Origin: a virus
Reading direction: 5' to 3' (one strand)
IMG/VR virus record: IMGVR_UViG_3300023181_000048
Location: 1 to 40,381 of that record
Length of the DNA stretch: 40,381 nt
Below are positions 6,281 to 12,726 of the stretch, piece by piece; the first letter of the stretch is position 1; every line of letters begins with the position of its first letter. The position numbers and the translations under genes were made by a program. The notes beneath the pieces are model-generated. The model searched no databases, was not told the DNA's origin, and saw only the letters and a program-made list of their open reading frames with translations.

Positions 6281-6637
6281 ATGTCAGATACGCTTCAGCC
6301 GAGCCCGCTCAACGAGAAGATCGCAGAGATACTTCGCGAACGCATCGCAAAGTTCCGACTCACGCAAGCATCGATCGCGCGCGTAGCGGGTCTTTCGCAG
6401 TCCTATATGTCGTCCGTGCTAGGCGGCACCAAGCCGTTGAACGTCGATCAGCTAGAAGCTGTCTGTTATTCGTTGGGGTTGGAAATCGATGACGTTTTAG
6501 AACGAGCGGTGCGTGAAGTGCGCGATGAAGGGTGGACCCCTGACGTTCCCGACTTCAGTGTCAGGGGCAACGTGGAGACTGCGAACATGGCGACGAAGAG
6601 GTCGACCAAGAAGAAGGACTCACCTTCTGCTGACTAA
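6281..6637 (+). CDS. Immunity repressor, XRE-family HTH, 118 aa
   Basis: The N-terminal helix-turn-helix spans about residues 10-65 (IAEILRERIAKFRLTQASIARVAGLSQSY, then SSVLGG, then LEAVCYSLGLEIDDVL), a standard Xre/CI-type domain. The C-terminal 45 residues are basic and low-complexity (KRSTKKKD) with no LexA-like autocleavage domain. Start ATG at 6281 is the last in-frame Met before the HTH; an upstream Met at 6269 is possible. With the adjacent ImmA-like protease it forms a repressor/anti-repressor protease pair rather than a RecA-dependent switch. Confidence 0.85.
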   Translation: MSDTLQPSPLNEKIAEILRERIAKFRLTQASIARVAGLSQSYMSSVLGGTKPLNVDQLEAVCYSLGLEIDDVLERAVREVRDEGWTPDVPDFSVRGNVETANMATKRSTKKKDSPSAD

Positions 6638-6655
6638 CCGGGGGACAACGGCGAC

Positions 6656-7093
6656 ATGCAAGAACTTATGAAGATCGCCGCAAGTATCAGGGTCCGAGTG
6701 CACATCTCACACCTTGATGACGATGAAGTCCTAGGGGCATACGACCACTCAACTCGCACAATTCACCTCAGCTTTGGCCTTACCCCCTTCGAACTTCGGT
6801 CTGTTCTGGCGCACGAGCTTGCGCACTGCCTCATGGGTGACCAGTGCAGCACCAGCGCGAACGAGAGAAGAGCCGAACGGCACGCTGCGCAGATGCTCAT
6901 TGCGCCGGAAGATTACGCGGCCGCTGAATCGATCGACCCCTCCCCCGCTGCGATAGCTGACGAGCTGCAGGTGACAGTCGACATTGTGACCGCGTACCAG
7001 GAGCAGTGTTTGCAGCGCCTCGGTGGGCGAACCTATGGCCGCTCATGGCGCACTGGTCTGTCTGGTGCGTTGGCCCGTCAGCTTTCGAGCTGA
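6656..7093 (+). CDS. ImmA/IrrE-family zinc metallopeptidase, 145 aa
   Basis: The zinc motif H-E-L-A-H is at residues 53-57, and a downstream helix NERRAERHAAQML (69-81) supplies the likely third ligand Glu74. In the ImmA family such proteases cleave the phage or ICE repressor to induce the element. It sits 18 bases behind the repressor with a GGGGGA ribosome site, so the pair is co-transcribed. The last 16 bases overlap the convergent integrase gene. Confidence 0.85.
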   Translation: MQELMKIAASIRVRVHISHLDDDEVLGAYDHSTRTIHLSFGLTPFELRSVLAHELAHCLMGDQCSTSANERRAERHAAQMLIAPEDYAAAESIDPSPAAIADELQVTVDIVTAYQEQCLQRLGGRTYGRSWRTGLSGALARQLSS

Positions 7094-8295
7094 CGTCTCT
7101 TCTCGAGCTTGTCCATTGCCTCTGATGCATCCTGTGACGAAACGTGCTGGTATCTGCCGGTCACACCCGGTGACTTGTGTCCGACCATCTCGCCAATCAC
7201 ACGGTCTGCAGTTCCACCTGCTGTCATGTCGGAGATGGCCGTGTGTCTCGCCCAGTGAGTGGTCGCCCCAGGTCTGTCGATTCCGGCCGCCCTGAGTAGC
7301 GCTCTCCACTGTTCCTGATCGGATCTGGGGAGGATGGGTGAGCCGTCTTCTGCCGGCCACAACAGTCCGTGCGGGTTCGGTTGTGAGTTGGCCCGGTCGA
7401 TCTGGTCTTGCAGGATGGATCGGAGTCCTTCGGGGATGGGGAAGGTGCGTTCTTCGCCCGACTTCGGCGGGACCAGCATGAGCCGCCCTTTGAGTACCCG
7501 GTAGTCGGTTACGTCGGGGATCACGAGTCGTTTCTGGGGACAGTGACCGGCCGCCTTTTTGCCGCAGTCGCCAGCGCACCCGTGTTCGTAGTTGCCTTCG
7601 ACCAGGTTCCAGCGGACGGTGAATGTGCCCCGCTCGAGGTCTACGGAATCGATCGTCGCGCCCAGCCGTTCCCCCTGGCGGATGCCCGCGTAGAGGGACA
7701 CCAGCCATTTGGAGCCGTCCGGTATCTGCTTAGCGACTTCCAGGACGTTGAATGTTTCCGCTGGGCTGAGGCTGTCACGGGTGGTCTTCGCCGCTTTGGG
7801 TGGGCGGATGTCGGCGGCCACATTCCGGTCGGTGATCCGCTCAAGTCGTGCCTGTTCGAACATGGCCGACATGACGTTGTGCGCTTTGAGGGCAGTAGAC
7901 GACGCGCGTCCGGCGGCTTTGATGTTGGCGTAGACCTTCGCCAGATCAGACGGGCGGATGTCTTTGACTTTCCGTCGTCCGATCTGTGGCAGAACCCATG
8001 TCTTCAAGATGGAGTTATAGGTGCGGTACGTCTGCGGCTTCTTGGCCTTCACCATCTCCAACCACAAAACGCCCCACTCGGCAACCGTCTGATTGCCGAG
8101 TGGGGCGTCGTGAGTGTTGACTTCGGTGATGAGCTTCGCGAGTTTCGCACGCGCTACAGATTGGGACTTCGAGGTGACGCGGACTTGTTTCCGCTTGCCC
8201 TCAGGGGTGAAGCCGTTGTCGTACGAACCTATCCACAGCTTGCGCGCGGCGTCGAAGTAGAGCCCACCTTGACCGGTGCTGCGCTTGCGGGGCAT
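7078..8295 (-). CDS. int: Tyrosine-type site-specific integrase, 405 aa
   Basis: Start at 8295 is set by AAGGAG six bases upstream. An N-terminal arm-binding domain (residues 1-60) is followed by a SAM-like core-binding domain (about 65-160) and the catalytic domain. Catalytic residues: Arg206 (in AGIRQGERL), His347-x-x-Arg350 (HWARH), His373 (GHKSPGV) and nucleophile Tyr382 (GRYQHV). A Cys-rich insert C-x3-C-x7-C (about 240-252) lies between the first Arg and the HxxR box, as seen in some actinophage integrases. It recombines attP, just upstream, with a host attB. Confidence 0.95.
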   Translation of the reverse strand: MPRKRSTGQGGLYFDAARKLWIGSYDNGFTPEGKRKQVRVTSKSQSVARAKLAKLITEVNTHDAPLGNQTVAEWGVLWLEMVKAKKPQTYRTYNSILKTWVLPQIGRRKVKDIRPSDLAKVYANIKAAGRASSTALKAHNVMSAMFEQARLERITDRNVAADIRPPKAAKTTRDSLSPAETFNVLEVAKQIPDGSKWLVSLYAGIRQGERLGATIDSVDLERGTFTVRWNLVEGNYEHGCAGDCGKKAAGHCPQKRLVIPDVTDYRVLKGRLMLVPPKSGEERTFPIPEGLRSILQDQIDRANSQPNPHGLLWPAEDGSPILPRSDQEQWRALLRAAGIDRPGATTHWARHTAISDMTAGGTADRVIGEMVGHKSPGVTGRYQHVSSQDASEAMDKLEKRRQLES

Positions 8296-8423
8296 CGGTG
8301 CTCCTTGGGTTGTCTGTCGTGTGCGGTCCACTGCCCGCCGATGATGCCGATATGAATTGGTCTTCTATGTACTGGCTGCTTATGATTCATGGGTCGAGCC
8401 TGCTTTCTCAGGTATTCGATCGA

Positions 8424-8457
8424 GGGTCACTGGTTCCAGCCGGTGGCCCTCTTTTTG
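8424..8457 (+). terminator. Rho-independent terminator, plus strand
   Basis: Stem GGGTCACTGG (8424-8433) / CCGGTGGCCC (8440-8449) with two wobble pairs and a 6-base loop, followed by TCTTTTTGTT. It would stop rightward transcripts, such as repressor-ImmA read-through across int, before the att region. Confidence 0.75.
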
Positions 8458-8478
8458 TTGCTTAGGTCGTCCCTAACT

Positions 8479-8500
8479 ATAGGTGGTGGCATAGGTGGTG
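8479..8500. repeat. Tandem 10-bp direct repeats, probable integrase arm-type sites
   Basis: ATAGGTGGTG occurs at 8479-8488 and again at 8491-8500, a 12-bp period (about one helical turn). They lie about 180 bp upstream of int and about 110 bp from the tRNA-like core. This is the usual arrangement of arm-type sites recognised by the N-terminal domain of lambda-class integrases. Role inferred. Confidence 0.5.
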
Positions 8501-8505
8501 ACAAC

Positions 8506-8532
8506 CACTGGCAAACCATATGTTTGCCAGTG
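8506..8532. repeat. Perfect 11-bp inverted repeat in the att region
   Basis: CACTGGCAAAC (8506-8516) and GTTTGCCAGTG (8522-8532) flank a 5-base centre. With 8578-8590 (GGCAATTATTGCC) and the imperfect 8665-8683 (TGCC..GGCA) it makes a cluster of dyads around the presumed attP. Candidate binding site for Xis, host factor or a regulator of int. Confidence 0.55.
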
Positions 8533-8610
8533 TGCGTTTCAGTTCCCACCAGAAGCCCGGAATATCAACGATCTACAGGCAATTATTGCCCACAATTGGG
8601 GACAAGAAAA

Positions 8611-8661
8611 GCCTCTGTCTTTCCTTAGGACGGAACTGCTCTTCCATTGAGCTACAGAGGC
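8611..8661 (-). other. tRNA-Arg(CCU)-like element without T arm; presumed attP core
   Basis: Minus strand, 51 nt: acceptor GCCTCTG, then TA, D arm GCTC-AATGGAA-GAGC, A, anticodon arm GTTCC-GTCCTAA-GGAAA (anticodon CCU; outer G-A pair mismatched), GA, then CAGAGGC, which closes the acceptor stem perfectly. The variable loop and T arm are absent and no CCA follows. Most phages integrating into tRNA genes carry part of the gene at attP. Here the 5' half through the anticodon is retained, so crossover in or near the anticodon arm is plausible. A functional tRNA is unlikely. Confidence 0.6.
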
Positions 8662-8979
8662 AGATGCCTGTAATTTACTGGCATCGGCGGCACCGGGACA
8701 AGGGCTGGTGTACACAGAGGTGGGCACATCCGCTCTTGCTGGTGCTATTTGCAAGCTTACGGGTCGACCACTCCCCCACCTCTGACTCAACCCCTCAAAC
8801 TTGTTCCGCCCCTGATCAACCCTCACTGGTTGTTGCAAGTTTTCTTGAACGTTGCGGGGATGTGTAAAGTCTGGGCCTGATTTATTGAACGTCGTTGCTT
8901 GGTCGTACCATCGACTTTGCAGAAGGCCGGTCTGCTCCGAGTAGTTAGGAGCCCAGCCATCGCACACAATTGGACGCCG
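8662..8979. other. Intergenic att flank, no gene seen
   Basis: About 318 bases between the tRNA-like element and the plus-strand 84-aa gene. It holds the imperfect dyad at 8665-8683 and otherwise pyrimidine-rich sequence. The transcript for the downstream gene must start here, but no convincing -35/-10 pair was found. The long minus-strand ORF crossing the region has non-coding composition. Confidence 0.4.
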
Positions 8980-9234
8980 ATGCATGCGGTTGAGCGGTCG
9001 ATTCGTCCCGGTGAGTGGTTCATGGTCGATCGTGGTCGGAAGATCGCTGTGTTGGTGACGGTGACGTTGGGTCCGAAGCATACGAGGTTGGTGCGGTCGG
9101 TGACGTATGAGATGCGGTCTGAGGATCGTGTGTTGATCGGCTATTTTCCGGACATGGAGACCGCGGCGTATGTGACTTGGGGTGTGTGGGTGCGGGCAAC
9201 AAAGCGGAAAAGTCCCGCCCAGTCCGAAGACTGA
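8980..9234 (+). CDS. Hypothetical plus-strand protein, 84 aa
   Basis: From ATG at 8980: a basic N-terminus (VERSIRPGEWFMVDRGRKIAV), strand-rich centre and a C-terminal part with ETAAYVTWGVWVRATKRK. It resembles small beta-rich proteins found in actinophage genomes near the structural/lysogeny boundary, but no function is known to me. It is isolated on the opposite strand, ends inside a bidirectional terminator and lies beside attP, so it may be expressed from the prophage. An earlier TTG at 8899 is possible but unsupported. Confidence 0.65.
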   Translation: MHAVERSIRPGEWFMVDRGRKIAVLVTVTLGPKHTRLVRSVTYEMRSEDRVLIGYFPDMETAAYVTWGVWVRATKRKSPAQSED

Positions 9235-9241
9235 GCGGGAC
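9212..9241. terminator. Bidirectional terminator hairpin
   Basis: GTCCCGCCCAGTC (9212-9224), loop CGAA, GACTGAGCGGGAC (9229-9241), one mismatch. It lies between convergent genes: the plus-strand stop is inside the stem at 9232-9234 and the minus-strand late operon ends at 9247. There is no long U run, but placement fits end-of-operon use for both strands. Confidence 0.65.
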
Positions 9242-9246
9242 AAGTT

Positions 9247-9507
9247 CTACGTGATGCGGAAGTAGCCGGCGAGGATGACGGGTACTTCTGGGTTGTCTGT
9301 GTAGCGGCACCAGACGAGGTGGTCGCCGGGTTGGTAGGTGCCGACCATGAACCCGAGTTTTCCGTCAAGGACCGTGGCGGGTACCCAGACGGTGGGTCGT
9401 TCGCTTCGTCCGGTGATTGCGATGTCTACACCGGATGTCACGGCGGCACCGTCTACGGTCACGGTGATGGGTTGGAATTCGATCGATTCGCGGGGATAGC
9501 TAGGCAA
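9247..9507 (-). CDS. Small beta-rich protein at end of tail operon, 86 aa
   Basis: A TTG start at 9507 is chosen: GGAG lies six bases upstream and it overlaps the fibre gene stop by 8 bases. The sequence is strand-rich (FQPITVTVDGAAV, RPTVWVPATVL, VPVILAGYFRIT), typical of an Ig-like or head-tail-joining type small domain. It is probably a virion accessory or tail-tip protein; function not recognised. Confidence 0.65.
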   Translation of the reverse strand: MPSYPRESIEFQPITVTVDGAAVTSGVDIAITGRSERPTVWVPATVLDGKLGFMVGTYQPGDHLVWCRYTDNPEVPVILAGYFRIT

Positions 9508-10957
9508 GGTAGGCTCCGTATCGTCGATCGGTGAGGGTTGCCGTCCTGGTGTTTTCGGGCAGGGTGGCGTGCCAGCGTTGTGGTGCGAGGGTTGCGGTGA
9601 CGGTGATGTAGTGCTGGTTGCTGGGGTTTGTTGCGGTGCTGTTGTCGGTGAGTGCGAGGAAGTCTGCGACGGTGATGATGCGGGACATGACGATGTTGAT
9701 TGCATCGGTGACGCCTGCTTGGTCACCGGCGATGACTCCACCGGCGATGGTGAGGACTGCTGTGGCAGTGTCGGTGACGTTGATGCTGTCACCGGCCGTG
9801 CGTGCCCCGCTGAGGGCTGTTGCGGTGCCGTCGGTGATGTTCACTGGGTCGTTGTAGTTGATGCTTCCTGCGGTGGTGATCAGGATGTTGGTGCTGTCGG
9901 TCAGACCGAGCGTGTCGGCGGCAGATCGTTGTGCGTCGGCCGCAGTTGTCACTGTGTCGGTGATCGCTGCGTTGTCTGCCGGGGTTGCGGTGTATCCGGA
10001 GAACAATGTCACCGCGGCACTGTCAGTAATGGCTGCCGTGTCGGTCGCGGTACGTGCTGCGAGTAGCGCTGTCGTTGCCGTGTCGGTGACTGCGGTTGGA
10101 TCTGTCGCGGCGCGTGCACCAACAAAGGCGCGCAGGGCGGTGTCTGTCAGGTCGACCGCATCGCTCGAGGTGGTGCCATAGTCGATGGTCTGATTCGCGC
10201 CGAGGTCGGTTATGCCAACCGAGTCGGTGAACGTGAGTGACCGGATGCCCGATACGGATACAGCATCAGCCACTCCAACCGCATCGGCGGGTGTCGCCGT
10301 GTATGTGGTGCCACCGGTCGACGGTTTGAATGCCAGCATCACTGATGCGCGGTTTTGTGACGAACCTGTGGTGGTGATCGTTGTTGCGCCGACTGCGCCC
10401 GCGGTTGCTTGGGTTTTCTGTCCGATCAGCAGGGCTGTCTTTGAGGTGGAGAACCCGGTGGCGGGGTTTGCGGCGACTGCTGCGGTGAATGAGTTGTTGT
10501 ATGAGACTGCGCCGGTGTAGCTGGATTCGATGCCGTGTACTGCGTGGATGACGAGCACGAGGTCGTTGGCTGCGGTGGTGGTGATCGTTGATGCGATCTG
10601 TGATGCGGCGACACCGGATGCTGCGACTACGGTGCCCGCAACATCGAATGGGGTTGCGAGTACACCGGCGAGCTCGAGCACGACAATGGCAATGTCGTCG
10701 GCGGGGCTGCTGTTGATGGTGAAAGCGGTGATGTCGGATGATACGACGGGGCGGGTCCATGCGTGGAAGTCTTGGTCGCCTAGGTAGGCGGCCCGCTGTG
10801 TCCAGCCGGTACCCGCGGATGCGTTGAGGGTGACGATGTTGTTGCTGTTGGTGATGACGACCAGCGTGTTGCCGAGAGTCGGTGTGGCCCCGAGGGTTGC
10901 GACGAGTGCGGTTGATGTTCCGGTGGCGACCGCAGATTGCATGATGGATGCCGCCAT
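9500..10957 (-). CDS. Repeat-rich tail fibre / adhesin, 485 aa
   Basis: A very strong ribosome site (TAGGAGG) precedes the ATG. Residues 1-210 form a lectin/jelly-roll-like, Ala/Thr/Val-rich domain. From about 215 to 430 come irregular repeats of roughly 20-25 residues built around D-x-V/A-x-x-T-D-T/S (AVDLTDTAL, AVTDTATTAL, AITDSAAVTL, ALSGARTAGDSINVTDTATAV and so on). A compact C-terminal domain follows (HYITVTATLAPQRWHATL). It is probably the distal fibre for host-surface binding. Confidence 0.7.
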   Translation of the reverse strand: MAASIMQSAVATGTSTALVATLGATPTLGNTLVVITNSNNIVTLNASAGTGWTQRAAYLGDQDFHAWTRPVVSSDITAFTINSSPADDIAIVVLELAGVLATPFDVAGTVVAASGVAASQIASTITTTAANDLVLVIHAVHGIESSYTGAVSYNNSFTAAVAANPATGFSTSKTALLIGQKTQATAGAVGATTITTTGSSQNRASVMLAFKPSTGGTTYTATPADAVGVADAVSVSGIRSLTFTDSVGITDLGANQTIDYGTTSSDAVDLTDTALRAFVGARAATDPTAVTDTATTALLAARTATDTAAITDSAAVTLFSGYTATPADNAAITDTVTTAADAQRSAADTLGLTDSTNILITTAGSINYNDPVNITDGTATALSGARTAGDSINVTDTATAVLTIAGGVIAGDQAGVTDAINIVMSRIITVADFLALTDNSTATNPSNQHYITVTATLAPQRWHATLPENTRTATLTDRRYGAYLA

Positions 10958-10966
10958 GGTTTCCTC

Positions 10967-11764
10967 CTAAGCCAGTTGGTAGATGTGGAGGAATTCGACC
11001 TGCATTGCCACGGGGTAGTTGCCGGCGGTGATGGTCTGCAATCCGTCGACTGCTTGGTTGAGGACGACGTACATGTTCCGTTGTGGCACTTTTGCGACGT
11101 CGGTTACGGAGCCGATCTGCACCCCGTCGATGTAGAAGGTGAGGCTGGTCGCATTCCACTTCAGGCCCCAGGTGTGCCACTGGGTGAGGTCGATCGACGA
11201 CAGCGAGTTGTTCGTCACTGTCGACTGGCCGTCTGCGTACACGGAGTAGCTGAGCCGACTTGAACCGCTGCCCTGCTGCTCCATGATGTCAACTTCGGGC
11301 GGCCACACCAGGTCGGAGGCGATCATCCAGAACGCCGGCCACGATGAAGCGACCTGCGGGGTTTTGATGCGCGCTTCCACATACCCGTATTTGAAGTTGC
11401 ATGACGGGTTGGTTTGGATCAGCCCGGACGTGTAGGGCACTCCACCTTGGGCGTTGGCGTATGCGGTGAGCGACAGGATGCCACCCGACACAGACAGGCC
11501 CGACGCGTCGTAGTATTCCTTTTCGCGGTCCGGGTTGTTGGTGTGCGAGCCGTTCGCCTGCGACGCCCACCCTCCGCCGGTCGGATACCAGGCACGGTAG
11601 GTCGGTCCGCCGAAGTTGACCATGCCTTCCGTGGCGTCGGTGACCGTCTTCGGACCCGTGAATTCGTCCATCAGGATCGGTGCCCACATCCCCGCAGGCT
11701 GTCCCACCGGCTGCACAACGGCAGCCGATGGGATGCTGCCCACCCGGATGGACAGGTTCACCAC
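10967..11764 (-). CDS. Glycoside hydrolase family 16 domain protein, 265 aa
   Basis: The GH16 active site E-x-D-x-x-E is present at residues 157-162 (E157-V-D159-I-M-E162), preceded by the family segment YGYVEARIKTP..WPAFWMIA. Retaining enzymes of this family cut beta-1,3/1,4-glucans or galactans. GTG start at 11764. Lying between tail-tip and fibre genes, it should be a virion-borne depolymerase that trims surface polysaccharide during adsorption. The substrate in a mycolata-type host is unknown. Confidence 0.85.
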   Translation of the reverse strand: MVNLSIRVGSIPSAAVVQPVGQPAGMWAPILMDEFTGPKTVTDATEGMVNFGGPTYRAWYPTGGGWASQANGSHTNNPDREKEYYDASGLSVSGGILSLTAYANAQGGVPYTSGLIQTNPSCNFKYGYVEARIKTPQVASSWPAFWMIASDLVWPPEVDIMEQQGSGSSRLSYSVYADGQSTVTNNSLSSIDLTQWHTWGLKWNATSLTFYIDGVQIGSVTDVAKVPQRNMYVVLNQAVDGLQTITAGNYPVAMQVEFLHIYQLA

Positions 11765-11767
11765 CGG

Positions 11768-12322
11768 TCAGGCACCAAGAATGGTGTGAGTCCAGGTGAT
11801 GGACAGACTGTCACCGGCGGCCTTGGAACCGACGCCGGAGATCAGAACGCGGGCGATGGTGTTCGCCGCGGTTGATGTGGCGTTGGTGCTGATCGTGTCT
11901 GTGACGATGACTGCCTCCGTGATGGGGGAAGCTGTGGTGGCGGTACCGGCCGCGTAGGTGACCTTGTACGTGACAACACCAGCGGTAGCGGACGGGAAGG
12001 TGCTGTCGAACGCCTGGTTAGAGCCCGACAGGTAGGTGACCAGTGCAGCACCAGCACCGGACTTGGCAACCGCCGTGGACCCGGCACCAAGCTTCATGCC
12101 CGTGGGAAGAGCCGACGTGGTCAGCCCGGCACCACGCGATGCGTAGAGCTGGTCACCAACCGACGTCACAAGGTTCTTCGTTTCCTTGCGGAACTTCAGC
12201 TTGCCGTCAGGTCCGAACAGTTCGATCAGAACATGCCCGCCGATGGCGACCGGTGAAACATTGCTGCGGCCCGCATCGATCGTCGCAACGACCTCATCGG
12301 ACAGGTGGGTTGAATCCAACAT
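11768..12322 (-). CDS. Minor tail / fibre-tip protein, 184 aa
   Basis: AAGGAG lies 6-7 bases before the ATG. Near the N-terminus, residues 29-46 read HVLIELFGPDGKLKFRKE (a strand pair common in actinophage tail proteins), followed by a long Ala/Thr/Ser-rich strand-forming part ending SLSITWTHTIL. Placed between the lysis cassette and the GH16 gene, it is taken as a virion adhesion component. Family not recognised. Confidence 0.6.
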   Translation of the reverse strand: MLDSTHLSDEVVATIDAGRSNVSPVAIGGHVLIELFGPDGKLKFRKETKNLVTSVGDQLYASRGAGLTTSALPTGMKLGAGSTAVAKSGAGAALVTYLSGSNQAFDSTFPSATAGVVTYKVTYAAGTATTASPITEAVIVTDTISTNATSTAANTIARVLISGVGSKAAGDSLSITWTHTILGA

Positions 12323-12326
12323 GGGG

Positions 12327-12410
12327 TTACTCCTTGTGGTCGGTGCAGTAGTCGCAGACGGGTTCGCAGCGACAGTTCGGATCAGTGCAGTGGTGACGGC
12401 AAGCGCACAT
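12327..12410 (-). CDS. Cysteine-rich microprotein, 27 aa
   Basis: Seven Cys and several His in 27 residues (C2, C4, C8, C13, C15, C19, C22), enough to bind zinc or form a knot. Its ATG is joined to the preceding stop as TAATG, and its last codons carry the ribosome site of the next gene. Coding is plausible from the coupling; function unknown. Confidence 0.45.
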   Translation of the reverse strand: MCACRHHCTDPNCRCEPVCDYCTDHKE

Positions 12411-12478
12411 TATTGACAGCTCTCACACGCGAATTCGTCTGCCGGATCGACGGGGACTTCGTATTCGGTCGGGTTCAT
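12410..12478 (-). CDS. Microprotein, 22 aa
   Basis: Starts in an ATGA overlap with the holin stop; reads MNPTEYEVPVDPADEFACESCQ, acidic with a terminal C-x-x-C. Ends TAATG into the Cys-rich microprotein. It may serve mainly to couple translation. Confidence 0.4.
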   Translation of the reverse strand: MNPTEYEVPVDPADEFACESCQ

Positions 12479-12714
12479 ACGGTGGGGGTGTTCTTGCTGG
12501 CCGTGTAGCCGATACCGGCACCGAGGATTCCGAGGCCGGCGAGGGCGGGGGTGGTGAATGCGGTGATGTCGAAGGCCGGGCTGGCGAGGTCAACACCGAC
12601 AGCAACGGCAACGGTGAGGGCTGCCCAGCCGAATGCGGAGTAGGCGATCTTCCGTACGCGGGGGGACTCGATGACAACGTTCGGGGTGTCAGTGGGGGGT
12701 GATACGTGACTCAT
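12475..12714 (-). CDS. Holin, two membrane segments, 79 aa
   Basis: After a polar N-terminus (1-22), two hydrophobic helices are visible at about 28-44 (AFGWAALTVAVAVGVDL) and 55-71 (TPALAGLGILGAGIGYT), then a short polar tail. Size, two-span topology and the lysis-cassette position fit actinophage holins that permeabilise the inner membrane and release or activate the endolysin. Confidence 0.7.
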   Translation of the reverse strand: MSHVSPPTDTPNVVIESPRVRKIAYSAFGWAALTVAVAVGVDLASPAFDITAFTTPALAGLGILGAGIGYTASKNTPTV

Positions 12715-12726
12715 TTTGTTTGCTCC

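Noticed and set aside
7408-8355. Plus-strand ORF of 315 aa antisense to the integrase
   Set aside because: Mirror frame of a GC-rich gene. The integrase frame has all catalytic motifs.
8611-8661. Functional tRNA gene
   Set aside because: No T arm, no variable loop, G-A mismatch at the end of the anticodon stem and no CCA. Reported as tRNA-like only.
8846-8869. Promoter for the plus-strand 84-aa gene (TTGAAC ... TGTAAA)
   Set aside because: Spacing of 12 bases is too short for a sigma-70-type promoter; the alternative TTGCAA pairing is too far.
8539-9243. Minus-strand ORF of 234 aa across att and the 84-aa gene
   Set aside because: His/Pro/Arg-rich shadow composition; crosses the tRNA-like element and the terminator hairpin.
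10266-11180. Minus-strand ORF of 304 aa in the fibre region
   Set aside because: Arg/His-rich alternative frame of the fibre and GH16 genes, both of which have good starts and real domains.
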